NCBI RefSeq assembly: GCF_029761915.1
Contig: NZ_CP121695.1
Coordinates: forward strand, 2,261,501 to 2,325,500
Length of the DNA stretch: 64,000 nucleotides
Direction: 5' to 3'
Origin: Bradyrhizobium sp. CB1650
Lineage (GTDB): Bacteria > Pseudomonadota > Alphaproteobacteria > Rhizobiales > Xanthobacteraceae
How positions within the stretch are numbered: position 1 is the stretch's first letter; each line of letters starts with the position of its first letter. This document shows positions 15,980 to 23,624 of this stretch, piece after piece. Both the position numbers and the translations under genes were made by a program. The notes below the pieces were generated by a model. It was not told the origin of the DNA. It searched no databases and saw only the letters and a program-made list of their open reading frames with translations.

Positions 15980-17149
15980 ATGTCCGTCCGCATCGTCGAC
16001 GTCCGCGAGATCACCAAGCCGATCTCCTCGCCGATCCGCAACGCCTATATCGACTTCACCAAGATGACGACGAGCCTCGTCGCCGTCGTCACCGACGTGG
16101 TGCGCGACGGCAGACGCGTCGTCGGCTACGGCTTCAATTCCAACGGTCGCTACGGGCAGGGCGGCTTGATCCGCGAGCGATTTGCCTCGCGTATCCTCGA
16201 AGCCGAGCCGAGCTCGCTGCTCAATGCGGCCGGCGACAATCTCGATCCGGACAAGGTCTGGGCCGCGATGATGACCAATGAGAAGCCGGGCGGTCATGGC
16301 GAGCGCTCGGTCGCGGTCGGCACCATCGACATGGCGGTGTGGGATGCGGTGGCGAAGATCGCAGGTCTGCCGCTGTTTCGCCTGCTCGCCGAGCGCCATG
16401 GCGTGAAGGCCGATCCGCGCGTCTTCGTCTACGCCGCCGGCGGCTATTACTATCCCGGCAAGGACCTCTCGATGCTGCGCGGCGAGATGCGCGGCTATCT
16501 CGATCGCGGCTACAACGTCGTCAAGATGAAGATCGGCGGCGCGCCGATCGAGGAGGACCGCACGCGGATCGAGGCGGTGCTCAAGGAGATCGGCAAGGAC
16601 GCGCAGCTCGCGGTCGATGCCAACGGCCGCTTCGATCTGGAGACCGCGATCGCGTATGCAAAGATGCTGCGGGACTATCCCCTGTTCTGGTACGAGGAGG
16701 CCGGCGATCCCCTCGACTATGCGCTGCAGGCCGCGCTCGCCGAGTTCTATCCGGCTCCGATGGCGACCGGCGAAAACCTGTTCAGCCACCAGGATGCCCG
16801 CAACCTGATCCGCTACGGCGGGATGCGGCCGGACCGCGACTGGTTGCAATTCGACTGCGCGCTATCCTACGGCCTGTGCGAATACCAGCGCACGCTGGAG
16901 GTGCTGAAGAGCCATGGCTGGTCGCCGAGCCGCTGCATCCCGCACGGCGGCCACCAGATGTCGCTCAACATCGCCGCCGGCCTCGGCCTCGGCGGCAATG
17001 AGAGCTATCCCGACCTGTTCCAGCCCTACGGCGGCTTCCCCGACGGCGTTCGCGTCGAGAACGGCCACATCACCATGCCGGACCTGCCGGGCATCGGCTT
17101 CGAGGGCAAGTCGGATCTCTACAAGGAGATGAGGGCGCTGGCGGAGTAG
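15980..17149 (+). CDS. tarD: D(-)-tartrate dehydratase
   Basis: A 389-residue enolase-superfamily enzyme converting D-tartrate to oxaloacetate and water. Catalytic and metal residues fall exactly where they are described for the Bradyrhizobium japonicum TarD enzyme: K182/K184 in VVKMKIGG, D213 in VDANGRF, E239 in WYEE, E265 in TGENLF and the D292-H322 dyad (FDCAL; CIPHGGHQ). From memory the sequence is nearly the same as that protein. It is cytoplasmic and Mg-dependent. It stands alone between two family-A repeats with no tartrate transporter or regulator beside it, although the MFS transporter at 19793-20965 is fairly close. Confidence 0.93.
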   Translation: MSVRIVDVREITKPISSPIRNAYIDFTKMTTSLVAVVTDVVRDGRRVVGYGFNSNGRYGQGGLIRERFASRILEAEPSSLLNAAGDNLDPDKVWAAMMTNEKPGGHGERSVAVGTIDMAVWDAVAKIAGLPLFRLLAERHGVKADPRVFVYAAGGYYYPGKDLSMLRGEMRGYLDRGYNVVKMKIGGAPIEEDRTRIEAVLKEIGKDAQLAVDANGRFDLETAIAYAKMLRDYPLFWYEEAGDPLDYALQAALAEFYPAPMATGENLFSHQDARNLIRYGGMRPDRDWLQFDCALSYGLCEYQRTLEVLKSHGWSPSRCIPHGGHQMSLNIAAGLGLGGNESYPDLFQPYGGFPDGVRVENGHITMPDLPGIGFEGKSDLYKEMRALAE

Positions 17150-17168
17150 CGCTCATAGCAACGATCTC

Positions 17169-17248
17169 CGTCATTGCGAGCGCAGCGAAGCAATCCAGAA
17201 TCTCTAAGCGGAGACGGGCTGGATTGCTTCGCTGCGCTCGCAATGACG
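17169..17248. repeat. Dispersed palindromic repeat, family A copy 2
   Basis: CGTCATTGCGAGCGCAGCGA at the left mirrors CGCTGCGCTCGCAATGACG at the right, with AAGCAATCCAGAAT against CTGGATTGCTT inside. The arms are almost perfect over about 30 bp. It lies between the convergent tarD and malonyl-CoA decarboxylase genes, where its RNA hairpin could act as a processing or stop signal for both. Confidence 0.85.
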
Positions 17249-17267
17249 ATGTGGTGCGAGCCGGCCG

Positions 17268-18620
17268 CTAGGACAGCCGCATGTCCAGCAGCCGTCGTCC
17301 TTCGCCCCTCAGGAGCTTCTTCACCGCGCTGGACGCCACGACCTCGCCGTCATTGGCGTAGGCCTCGTGGTTCTTCTCGATGTCGTCGAGGCGGTAGAGG
17401 TAGTTGACCATGATGCCGGCGGACTCGCGCACGCCCTTCGGCGAGAGGTCACCGAGCCAGTTGATGCGTTCGAGCCGGGCGCCGTTGCCGAGATGGAAAC
17501 GGGCGACCGAGTCGATCAGGCGGCCCTTCGGCGTGCGCGCCTTCAGGAAATAATGGGCCGCAAGCGGCTCCAGCACGGCGCGCAACTGCGCGGTCACCTC
17601 CGCATGCTCGAACCATTTCGGCTCGTCGAGATGCTTCAGCAGCTCGCGATCGTCGTCCGACAAGGGCAGGTCCTTGTCCTGCTTCACCCACTGCATGAAA
17701 CCCGGCACCGGCGACAGCGTCACGAAATTGTCGAGCCTGGGCAGTTCGCGGCGCAGTTCCTCGACCACCTGCTTGATCAGGAAGCTGCCGAAGGAGATGC
17801 CCCCGAGGCCGCGCTGGGTGTTGGAGATCGAATAGAACACGGCGGTGCGCGCGCGCTCGATCGGCAGGTGCTGGCGGTCGACGGCGAGCAGCGGCGCGAT
17901 CGCGCCGGGAATCGTCTCGGTCAGCGCCACCTCGACGAAGATCAGGGGCTCGTCGACCATCGCGGGATGGAAGAACGCGTAGCAGCGGCGGTCGACCGGA
18001 TCGATGCGGCGGCGCAAATCGTCCCAGTCGCTGATCTCGTGCACGGCCTCGTAGCGGATGATCTTTTCGAGGATGTTGGCCGGGGTCGACCAGTCAATCC
18101 TGCGCAGCACGAGAAACCCCCTGTTGAACCACGAAGAGAGGAGATGGACGACGTCGCGGTCGAGCGCCGCGAGATCGGTGTGCCCGTTGATCATGCCGAG
18201 CAGGTCCGCGCGCATGCTGACGAGATCGCCGGTGCCACCGGGCGCGCGGTTGAGGCGGCGGATCAATTCCTGCCGGCGCGGCTCGGAAGCGAAGTGCAGC
18301 GAGCTGGCGTCCTCATCGCCGGATTTGGCGCGCCATTTCTCGATCGCCTTGGTCAATCGCTCGCGGTCCGGACCGAAGTCGCGCACCAGCGCCTCAAAAA
18401 AGGCGCGGCGTCCTGTCGCATCCAGGTCCTGGTAGAGGTCGAGCACTTCGCGGGCCATGGCGGTGCCCGAGGCTTCGCCCCGACCGGACAGCAGCGCCTC
18501 GCAGAGCGCGACCAGGCCGTCGGCGTCATGCTTTGTGTCGGAGGAGTCCCCGCGGCGAAGCAGGGTGCGGCCGCGCTCGGAGATCGTGGCGAGCAGGTCG
18601 GAGAAGAAGGCGTTGGCCAT
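17268..18620 (-). CDS. Malonyl-CoA decarboxylase
   Basis: A 450-residue protein matching malonyl-CoA decarboxylase over its length: an N-terminal helical domain (about 1-170) and a C-terminal GNAT-like catalytic domain. The serine of the Ser-His pair is in FYSISNTQRGLGGISFGSFL and the histidine in ARFHLGNGARLERINWLGD. FFHPAMVDEPLIFVEVALT is also family-typical. It converts malonyl-CoA to acetyl-CoA and CO2. In rhizobia this enzyme often sits with malonate transport and malonyl-CoA synthetase genes (matB, matC), but none are adjacent here. It is a single-gene unit. Confidence 0.93.
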   Translation of the reverse strand: MANAFFSDLLATISERGRTLLRRGDSSDTKHDADGLVALCEALLSGRGEASGTAMAREVLDLYQDLDATGRRAFFEALVRDFGPDRERLTKAIEKWRAKSGDEDASSLHFASEPRRQELIRRLNRAPGGTGDLVSMRADLLGMINGHTDLAALDRDVVHLLSSWFNRGFLVLRRIDWSTPANILEKIIRYEAVHEISDWDDLRRRIDPVDRRCYAFFHPAMVDEPLIFVEVALTETIPGAIAPLLAVDRQHLPIERARTAVFYSISNTQRGLGGISFGSFLIKQVVEELRRELPRLDNFVTLSPVPGFMQWVKQDKDLPLSDDDRELLKHLDEPKWFEHAEVTAQLRAVLEPLAAHYFLKARTPKGRLIDSVARFHLGNGARLERINWLGDLSPKGVRESAGIMVNYLYRLDDIEKNHEAYANDGEVVASSAVKKLLRGEGRRLLDMRLS

Positions 18621-18933
18621 CTGAGCTTTTCGAATCCGGTTTGTGCGCTGCGATAGCTTACACGGGATTTAGGCGGAAGCCGATCACAATCAAGCGCGAG
18701 AGTTTAGTATCTTAAGCTGTGTCATGCGCCCCAAGAAAGCCGTCATGAAAGTTGTTATGCCCCGGCTTGACCGGGATGACGTCAGCGCTTGGGCGTCGAA
18801 GCTTCCACGTGGTCATGGCCGGGCTTGTCCCGGCCATCCACGTCTTGCCTCGCGGGACAAAAAACGTGGATGCCCGGGACAAGCCCGGGCATGACGACCG
18901 CCTGCATCTGTTCGCCCTTCGCCCTCGGATGAC
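18621..18933. other. Intergenic region with palindromic repeats
   Basis: This gap lies upstream of the malonyl-CoA decarboxylase start and downstream of the AraC regulator. Its right half is the repeat at 18811-18897, preceded by a partial relative (ATGCCCCGGCTTGACCGGGA, 18758-18777). The left 130 bp should hold the decarboxylase promoter. No gene is seen. Confidence 0.5.
18811..18897. repeat. Dispersed palindromic repeat (GGCCGGGCTTGTCCCGGCC type)
   Basis: GGTCATGGCCGGGCTTGTCC and ACAAGCCCGGGCATGACG are the mirrored ends, with CCATCCACGTCTTG against AACGTGGATGCCCGGG inside. It is the same family as 3844-3967 but without that copy's internal insertion. It lies just downstream of the AraC gene stop at 18934. 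Confidence 0.85.
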
Positions 18934-19740
18934 TCAGCCCTTCCTCGCAAATTCCGTCGGCGTCCGTCCGGTCACCTGGCGGAAGGCGGCCGAGAACGCG
19001 GGCACGCTGGCATAACCGAGCTGGGCGGCGAGCTGCTTGACCGAGACGGTAGCGTCGGTGGAGAGCCGCTGGATCGCCGCGGCGATCCTGGCGCGCTGGC
19101 ACCAACTCTTGAAGCTCAGTTGCGTTTCCGTCGAGAACAATCGCGACAGCGTGCGTGCGGAGGTTCCGACCTCGCGCGCCAGCGTGTCGATGTCGTGCAG
19201 GCCGGTGGGATCGTCGAGCACGATCATTGCCGCGCGCCGGCAGCGCGGCTCGTGCGGCAGGGGCACGAAGGTCGCGGAGTCCTCGGCCTGGTGCAATTCC
19301 AGCATCACCAGGCGAACCAGGAGCTCGGTGCGCTCTGACGTATTGCGGGCATCAAAGAGCGCGAGGATCGCCTGATGCAGCAGCGGTGACACCCGAACGA
19401 CAAATTCCTTGGTCAGGCCCTCATCGCGCTGCTCGCGCTTCAGCCAGGGCAGGTCGAAATAGAGCGTCCGCATTTCGATGTCGGCGAGCACGTCGATGGC
19501 ATGCTCGAGTCCGGCCGGGACCCAGACTGCGCGGTCCGGCGGCACCAGCCAGCGTCCCTTGGGCGTCGTCACCTGCATCGTTCCCCTGGCGGCATAGACG
19601 AGCTGCGCCTCCCGGTGCTTGTGCGGATCGAGGCGCAGCCCCCTGGGGTAGTCGCGCGCGACCAGGTGCACGCCCGCGGTCGAGCGGTGGTTGCCGCGGA
19701 CCTCCCTGATTGGCGTTTCGACGACAGTCATTGGCAGCAT
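18934..19740 (-). CDS. AraC family transcriptional regulator (cupin sensor)
   Basis: A regulator of about 268 residues. The N-terminal half is a cupin-like sensor domain (DPHKHREAQLVYAARGTMQV, WLVPPDRAVWVPAGLEH), and the C-terminal third is a double helix-turn-helix with LAREVGTSARTLSRLF and the AraC signature QLGYASVPAFSAAFRQVTGR. Regulators with this layout (HTH_18 with AraC_binding, NimR/YdeO-like) often control a divergent transporter. The MFS gene starts 52 bp away in the opposite direction, so that is the probable target. ATG at 19740 or 19731 is plausible; the longer frame to 19842 would overlap the transporter start. Confidence 0.87.
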   Translation of the reverse strand: MLPMTVVETPIREVRGNHRSTAGVHLVARDYPRGLRLDPHKHREAQLVYAARGTMQVTTPKGRWLVPPDRAVWVPAGLEHAIDVLADIEMRTLYFDLPWLKREQRDEGLTKEFVVRVSPLLHQAILALFDARNTSERTELLVRLVMLELHQAEDSATFVPLPHEPRCRRAAMIVLDDPTGLHDIDTLAREVGTSARTLSRLFSTETQLSFKSWCQRARIAAAIQRLSTDATVSVKQLAAQLGYASVPAFSAAFRQVTGRTPTEFARKG

Positions 19741-19792
19741 CCCGTCATGGCCCCGACATATAACCGATTTTGGAGCAGGAGAGGATTCGTCC

Positions 19793-20965
19793 ATGAACAG
19801 CCCCGGCCGGGTGATCGGCTTCGTCAACGCCGCCCATTTCATCGATCACTATTCAATGCTGATCTTCGCTGCCGCCGTGATCATCATGGGACCGGCGCTC
19901 GGCATGGCCTATTCCGAGCTCCTGCCTTACGCGACGCCGGGCTTCGTCGCCTTCGGCGCGGGATCGCTGCTCACCGGCTGGCTCGGGGACCGCTGGAGCC
20001 GCCGCCACATGATGCTGATCTTCTTCGTCGGCATTGGCGCGTCCATGATCTCGGTCGGCTTCGTGCAGACCCCGGCGCAGCTCGGCGCGGCGCTGCTCGC
20101 GATCGGCATGTTTGCCTCGATCTACCATCCCGTCGGCACTGCGATGATCGTGTCCTATGCCGACAAGCTCGGCCGTGAGATGGGGCTGAACGGCGTCTGG
20201 GGTAATCTCGGCGTTGCGTCCTCGGCGCTGGTCACGGGCGTGATCGGCCAATATCTCGGCTGGCGCCTTGCTTTCATCATCCCCGGCGTGGTCACCGTGC
20301 TGATCGGAATCGCCTTCGCGATGACTGTCGTGCATGAGGATCGCAAGGGTACCAGGCAGGCGGCGGCGCAAGCGCGGGTGGCCAAGCAGGATATGTGGCG
20401 CGTGGTCCTGTCGCTGCTGATCGTGGTGATCGCGATCTCGACGACGTTCAACGCGGTCACGGTCGCGCTGCCAAAACTATTCGCGGAGCGGCTGGCGGAC
20501 CTGACCAGGAGCCCGGCACTGCTCGGCGTCATCGCAGCCTGCGTCTACGTCTTCGGCGCGATGACGCAGTACACCATCGGCCGGCTGCTCGACCGCCATT
20601 CGCTGAAGACGGTGGCGCTGCCGCTCTCGTTCATGCTGGCGCCGTTCCTGTATCTGGCGGCGAGCCTGTCCAACCTGCCGCTGATCGTGGTCTCGATCGG
20701 GATCGTCATGGGGGCGTTCGGGCAGGTCACGGTGAACGACGCCATGGTCGGCAAGTACACCACGGAAGAATGGCGCTCCCGCGCCTATGCGGTGCGCTAT
20801 TTCGTCGGCTTCACCGCGGCCGGTGCGTCCGTCGGTCTGGTCGCCTGGCTCTACGAGCAGGGCGGCTTCGTCACCATGCTGCACGCCTTTGCCGCCCTCT
20901 GCCTGCTGGCGATCGCGGCCGCGATCATCCTGCCGCGCGAGATCGGGACGCCGCAGCCGGCCTGA
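19793..20965 (+). CDS. MFS transporter
   Basis: A 390-residue inner-membrane protein with about 12 hydrophobic helices. The MFS loop 2-3 motif appears as GSLLTGWLGDRWSRRHMML, and motif 5-like segments occur in the first half (GNLGVASSALVTGVIGQYLG). It probably exports or imports a small molecule with protons. The resemblance to fosmidomycin-resistance-type (Fsr) and other drug efflux MFS proteins is general only. ATG at 19793 follows a strong ribosome site (GGAGCAGGAGAGG). It is divergent from, and probably controlled by, the adjacent AraC regulator. Confidence 0.88.
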   Translation: MNSPGRVIGFVNAAHFIDHYSMLIFAAAVIIMGPALGMAYSELLPYATPGFVAFGAGSLLTGWLGDRWSRRHMMLIFFVGIGASMISVGFVQTPAQLGAALLAIGMFASIYHPVGTAMIVSYADKLGREMGLNGVWGNLGVASSALVTGVIGQYLGWRLAFIIPGVVTVLIGIAFAMTVVHEDRKGTRQAAAQARVAKQDMWRVVLSLLIVVIAISTTFNAVTVALPKLFAERLADLTRSPALLGVIAACVYVFGAMTQYTIGRLLDRHSLKTVALPLSFMLAPFLYLAASLSNLPLIVVSIGIVMGAFGQVTVNDAMVGKYTTEEWRSRAYAVRYFVGFTAAGASVGLVAWLYEQGGFVTMLHAFAALCLLAIAAAIILPREIGTPQPA

Positions 20966-21362
20966 CGGGCAGTCCAGGCTGTCTCCTGCTGGATCGGCGG
21001 CTGTGATGAGGTGGCCGGCTCGCGCCACATCGTCATTGCGAGCGCAGCGAAGCAATCCAGACTGCCGCCGCGGAAAGATCCTGGATTGCTTCGCTGCGCT
21101 CGCAAAGACGGAGAATGCGGCGACACCCGCCATGATGGAATTTTGCCGGTGTTTTGCCCGACGAGTCAAACGTCCCGGTGCGGCTGAAAGCACTGCCTTA
21201 TCAACGTCGTTCTACTTTGCATGGGGTTGTTTTCGCGTTTTTTGGTGAAGCGCCCATAGTCCGTCCGGCCCAGAAGCGGGAACTCCTTTTGCCTTCCGTG
21301 GGTTCTACCTCTGTCGCTGCCCGGCACGTTGCCAGGGCAGATGAAGGGAAAAAGACACCTGC
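20966..21362. other. Intergenic region upstream of the antiporter
   Basis: The first part holds family-A repeat copy 3. The rest (21111-21362) is less GC-rich, with T-rich stretches such as GTTGTTTTCGCGTTTTTTGG near 21223-21243, and should contain the promoter of the CPA2 antiporter. The phrase TTTTGCCCGACGAGTCAAAC near 21151 is one I associate with another dispersed element of this genus. No convincing gene is seen. Confidence 0.45.
21031..21110. repeat. Dispersed palindromic repeat, family A copy 3
   Basis: CGTCATTGCGAGCGCAGCGA mirrors CGCTGCGCTCGCAAAGACG, with AGCAATCCAG against CTGGATTGCT inside. One mismatch in the right arm (AAAGACG in place of AATGACG) distinguishes it from copy 2, which it otherwise closely resembles. 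It lies 65 bp after the MFS transporter stop. Confidence 0.85.
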
Positions 21363-23624
21363 ATGCAGTGGAGCCTGCTCCGACCGGTCGGCCTCGTCCC
21401 CGCGGCGCTTGTCCTCACGACCATTGCGGCCGGTGCCGAGGGCGGCAAATCCGCAGGTCCCTCCGAGTTCCTCCTGGTGGCGCAGATCGTGCTCCTGATC
21501 GCCGTGGGCCGCGGTCTCGGCGAGATCATGCAGCGGATCGGCCAGCCCTCGGTGATCGGCGAGTTGCTCGCCGGCATCCTGCTCGGGCCGTCGCTGTTCG
21601 GCTGGATCTGGCCGGAAGCGCAGCAGGCGATCTTCCCGAAGACACCCGAGCAGAAGGCGATGATCGACGGCATCGCCCAGTTCGGCATCCTGCTCCTGTT
21701 GCTGCTGACCGGGATGGAGACCGATCTCAAGCTGGTCAGGAGGATCGGCAAGGCGGCGATCGCGATCTCGATCGCCGGCATCGTCGTTCCCTTCGTCTGC
21801 GGCTTCGCGCTTGGTGAATTCCTGCCCGATGCGCTCCTGCCCAATCCGCAGGCGCGCCTCGTGGCCTCTTTGTTCATGGGAACGGCGCTGTCGATCTCGT
21901 CGGTGAAGATCGTCGCGGTGGTCGTGCGCGAGATGAACTTCATGCGTCGCAATGTCGGCCAGATCATCGTGGCCACTGCCGTGATCGACGACACCATCGG
22001 CTGGATCATCATCGCCATCATCTTCAGCCTGGCCTCGCACGGTACGCTCGATGTGGGCTCGGTCGCCAAGGCCATGCTGGGCACGCTGGCCTTCCTCGTC
22101 ATCAGCTTCACCATCGGCCGCCGGCTGGTGTTCCAGCTCATCCGCTGGGCCAACGACACCCTCGTCAGCTCCGCGCCCGTCATTACCGTGATCTTGCTGC
22201 TGATGAGCGCCATGGCGCTGATCACGCATCTGATCGGCGTGCATACCGTGCTCGGCGCCTTCGTTGCCGGCATCCTGGTCGGCGAGTCCCCGATCCTGAC
22301 CCGTCAGATCGACGAGCGCCTGCGCGGCCTGATCTCGAGCTTCTTCATGCCGGTGTTCTTCGGCCTCGCCGGGTTCAGCGCCGATCTGTCGGTGCTCCGC
22401 GATCCCGATCTCCTGATGCTCACCGGTCTGCTCGTCGTGATCGCCAGCGTCGGCAAGTTCGGCGGCGCCTTCCTCGGCGGCACCCTGGGCGGTTTGAACT
22501 ACCGGGAATCGCTGGCGCTCGCGAGCGGCATGAACGCGCGCGGCTCGACCGAGGTGATCATCGCCACCATCGGCCTATCCATCGGCGTGCTCAGTCAGAC
22601 CTTGTTCACGATGATCGTGACGATGGCGATCCTGACGACGATGGCGATGCCGCCGACGCTGCGCGCGGCGTTGGCGAAGCTGCCGATCAACAAGGAGGAG
22701 AACGAGCGGCTGGAACGCGAGGAGTTCGAGCGGCGCGGCTTCGTCGCCAATCTCGAACGGCCCCTGCTGGCGGTAGACGAGAGCGTCAACGCAACCTTTG
22801 CCGCGCACATCGCGGGTCTGATTGCCGGCATGCGCGGCTTGCCGATCACGGTGCTGCATATCGGCCGCTGCGGGAAGGAGCAGGAGAAGGGGCGGGAGGA
22901 GGGGGACAGCCACGAAAGGGTGGTGAGGAAAGCGGCTGAAACGGTATCGGACCACGGCGACACCGGCAGCGTCGACGTCATCACGCGCATCGGACGGGCG
23001 GAGCTCGGCGAGACGATTGCCGATGAAGCGCGCAAGGGTTTTGATCTTCTGGTCGTCGGCGTCGACAAGGTCACTGCGACCAAAGATCGGTTCGACAGAA
23101 AGGTCGAGGCCATTGCCGCGGAGTTCGAGGGACCGCTTGCGATCGTCGCGGCCAGGGGCCGGCACCTGAAGCAGCCGATGCCCGAGACGTTCAACATCCT
23201 CGTGCCGGTCTCCGGCAGCGGCGTCGCCAAGCGCGGCGCCGAGGTCGCAGTCGCGCTCGCGCAGGCGGGATCAGGCTCGCTCCGCGTGATCTATGTGGCG
23301 ACGACCAGGGACAAGGGCGCGCAGCGCGGCGCGTCCCGCGGCCTGGGCCAGGAGGCGGGCATCCTGAAGGACGCCAGCGATCTCGCCGCCCGCTATGAGG
23401 TCGACATCACCACGACCTTGCGCGTGAACCGGGCGCCGGAGGCGGCGATCCTGCGCGAGATCGACACCACCGACGTCGATCTCGTGGTCATGGGCGTCGA
23501 CCGGATCCAGGCCGATCATCTCTCCTTCGGCGGCGTCGCCGATGCCGTGCTCAGGCAGTCGAAGGCTTCGGTCCTCCTGGTGTCGAGCGGCGAGGCCCGC
23601 CAGGCGTCCGCGGAGAAGGCTTAG
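21363..23624 (+). CDS. CPA2 cation:proton antiporter with C-terminal USP-like domains
   Basis: A 753-residue protein. Residues about 35-430 form the 12-13 helix Na+/H+ exchanger domain of the CPA2 (KefB/NapA) family, with the paired aspartates in ATAVIDDTIGW that carry ions. A cytoplasmic tail (about 450-753) follows, which lacks the usual TrkA-N Rossmann motif. It instead looks like two universal-stress-protein domains (RPLLAVDESVNATFAAHIAG; NILVPVSGSGVAKRG ... VDLVVMGVDRI). It probably exchanges K+ or Na+ for protons under nucleotide or stress control. It is convergent with the RND pump and overlaps its stop by 4 bp. Confidence 0.88.
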   Translation: MQWSLLRPVGLVPAALVLTTIAAGAEGGKSAGPSEFLLVAQIVLLIAVGRGLGEIMQRIGQPSVIGELLAGILLGPSLFGWIWPEAQQAIFPKTPEQKAMIDGIAQFGILLLLLLTGMETDLKLVRRIGKAAIAISIAGIVVPFVCGFALGEFLPDALLPNPQARLVASLFMGTALSISSVKIVAVVVREMNFMRRNVGQIIVATAVIDDTIGWIIIAIIFSLASHGTLDVGSVAKAMLGTLAFLVISFTIGRRLVFQLIRWANDTLVSSAPVITVILLLMSAMALITHLIGVHTVLGAFVAGILVGESPILTRQIDERLRGLISSFFMPVFFGLAGFSADLSVLRDPDLLMLTGLLVVIASVGKFGGAFLGGTLGGLNYRESLALASGMNARGSTEVIIATIGLSIGVLSQTLFTMIVTMAILTTMAMPPTLRAALAKLPINKEENERLEREEFERRGFVANLERPLLAVDESVNATFAAHIAGLIAGMRGLPITVLHIGRCGKEQEKGREEGDSHERVVRKAAETVSDHGDTGSVDVITRIGRAELGETIADEARKGFDLLVVGVDKVTATKDRFDRKVEAIAAEFEGPLAIVAARGRHLKQPMPETFNILVPVSGSGVAKRGAEVAVALAQAGSGSLRVIYVATTRDKGAQRGASRGLGQEAGILKDASDLAARYEVDITTTLRVNRAPEAAILREIDTTDVDLVVMGVDRIQADHLSFGGVADAVLRQSKASVLLVSSGEARQASAEKA

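Noticed and set aside
15828..21110. Closely spaced repeats as a possible CRISPR array
   Set aside because: The repeats are dispersed, palindromic, 80-120 bp long and separated by genes. There are no regular spacers and no cas genes.
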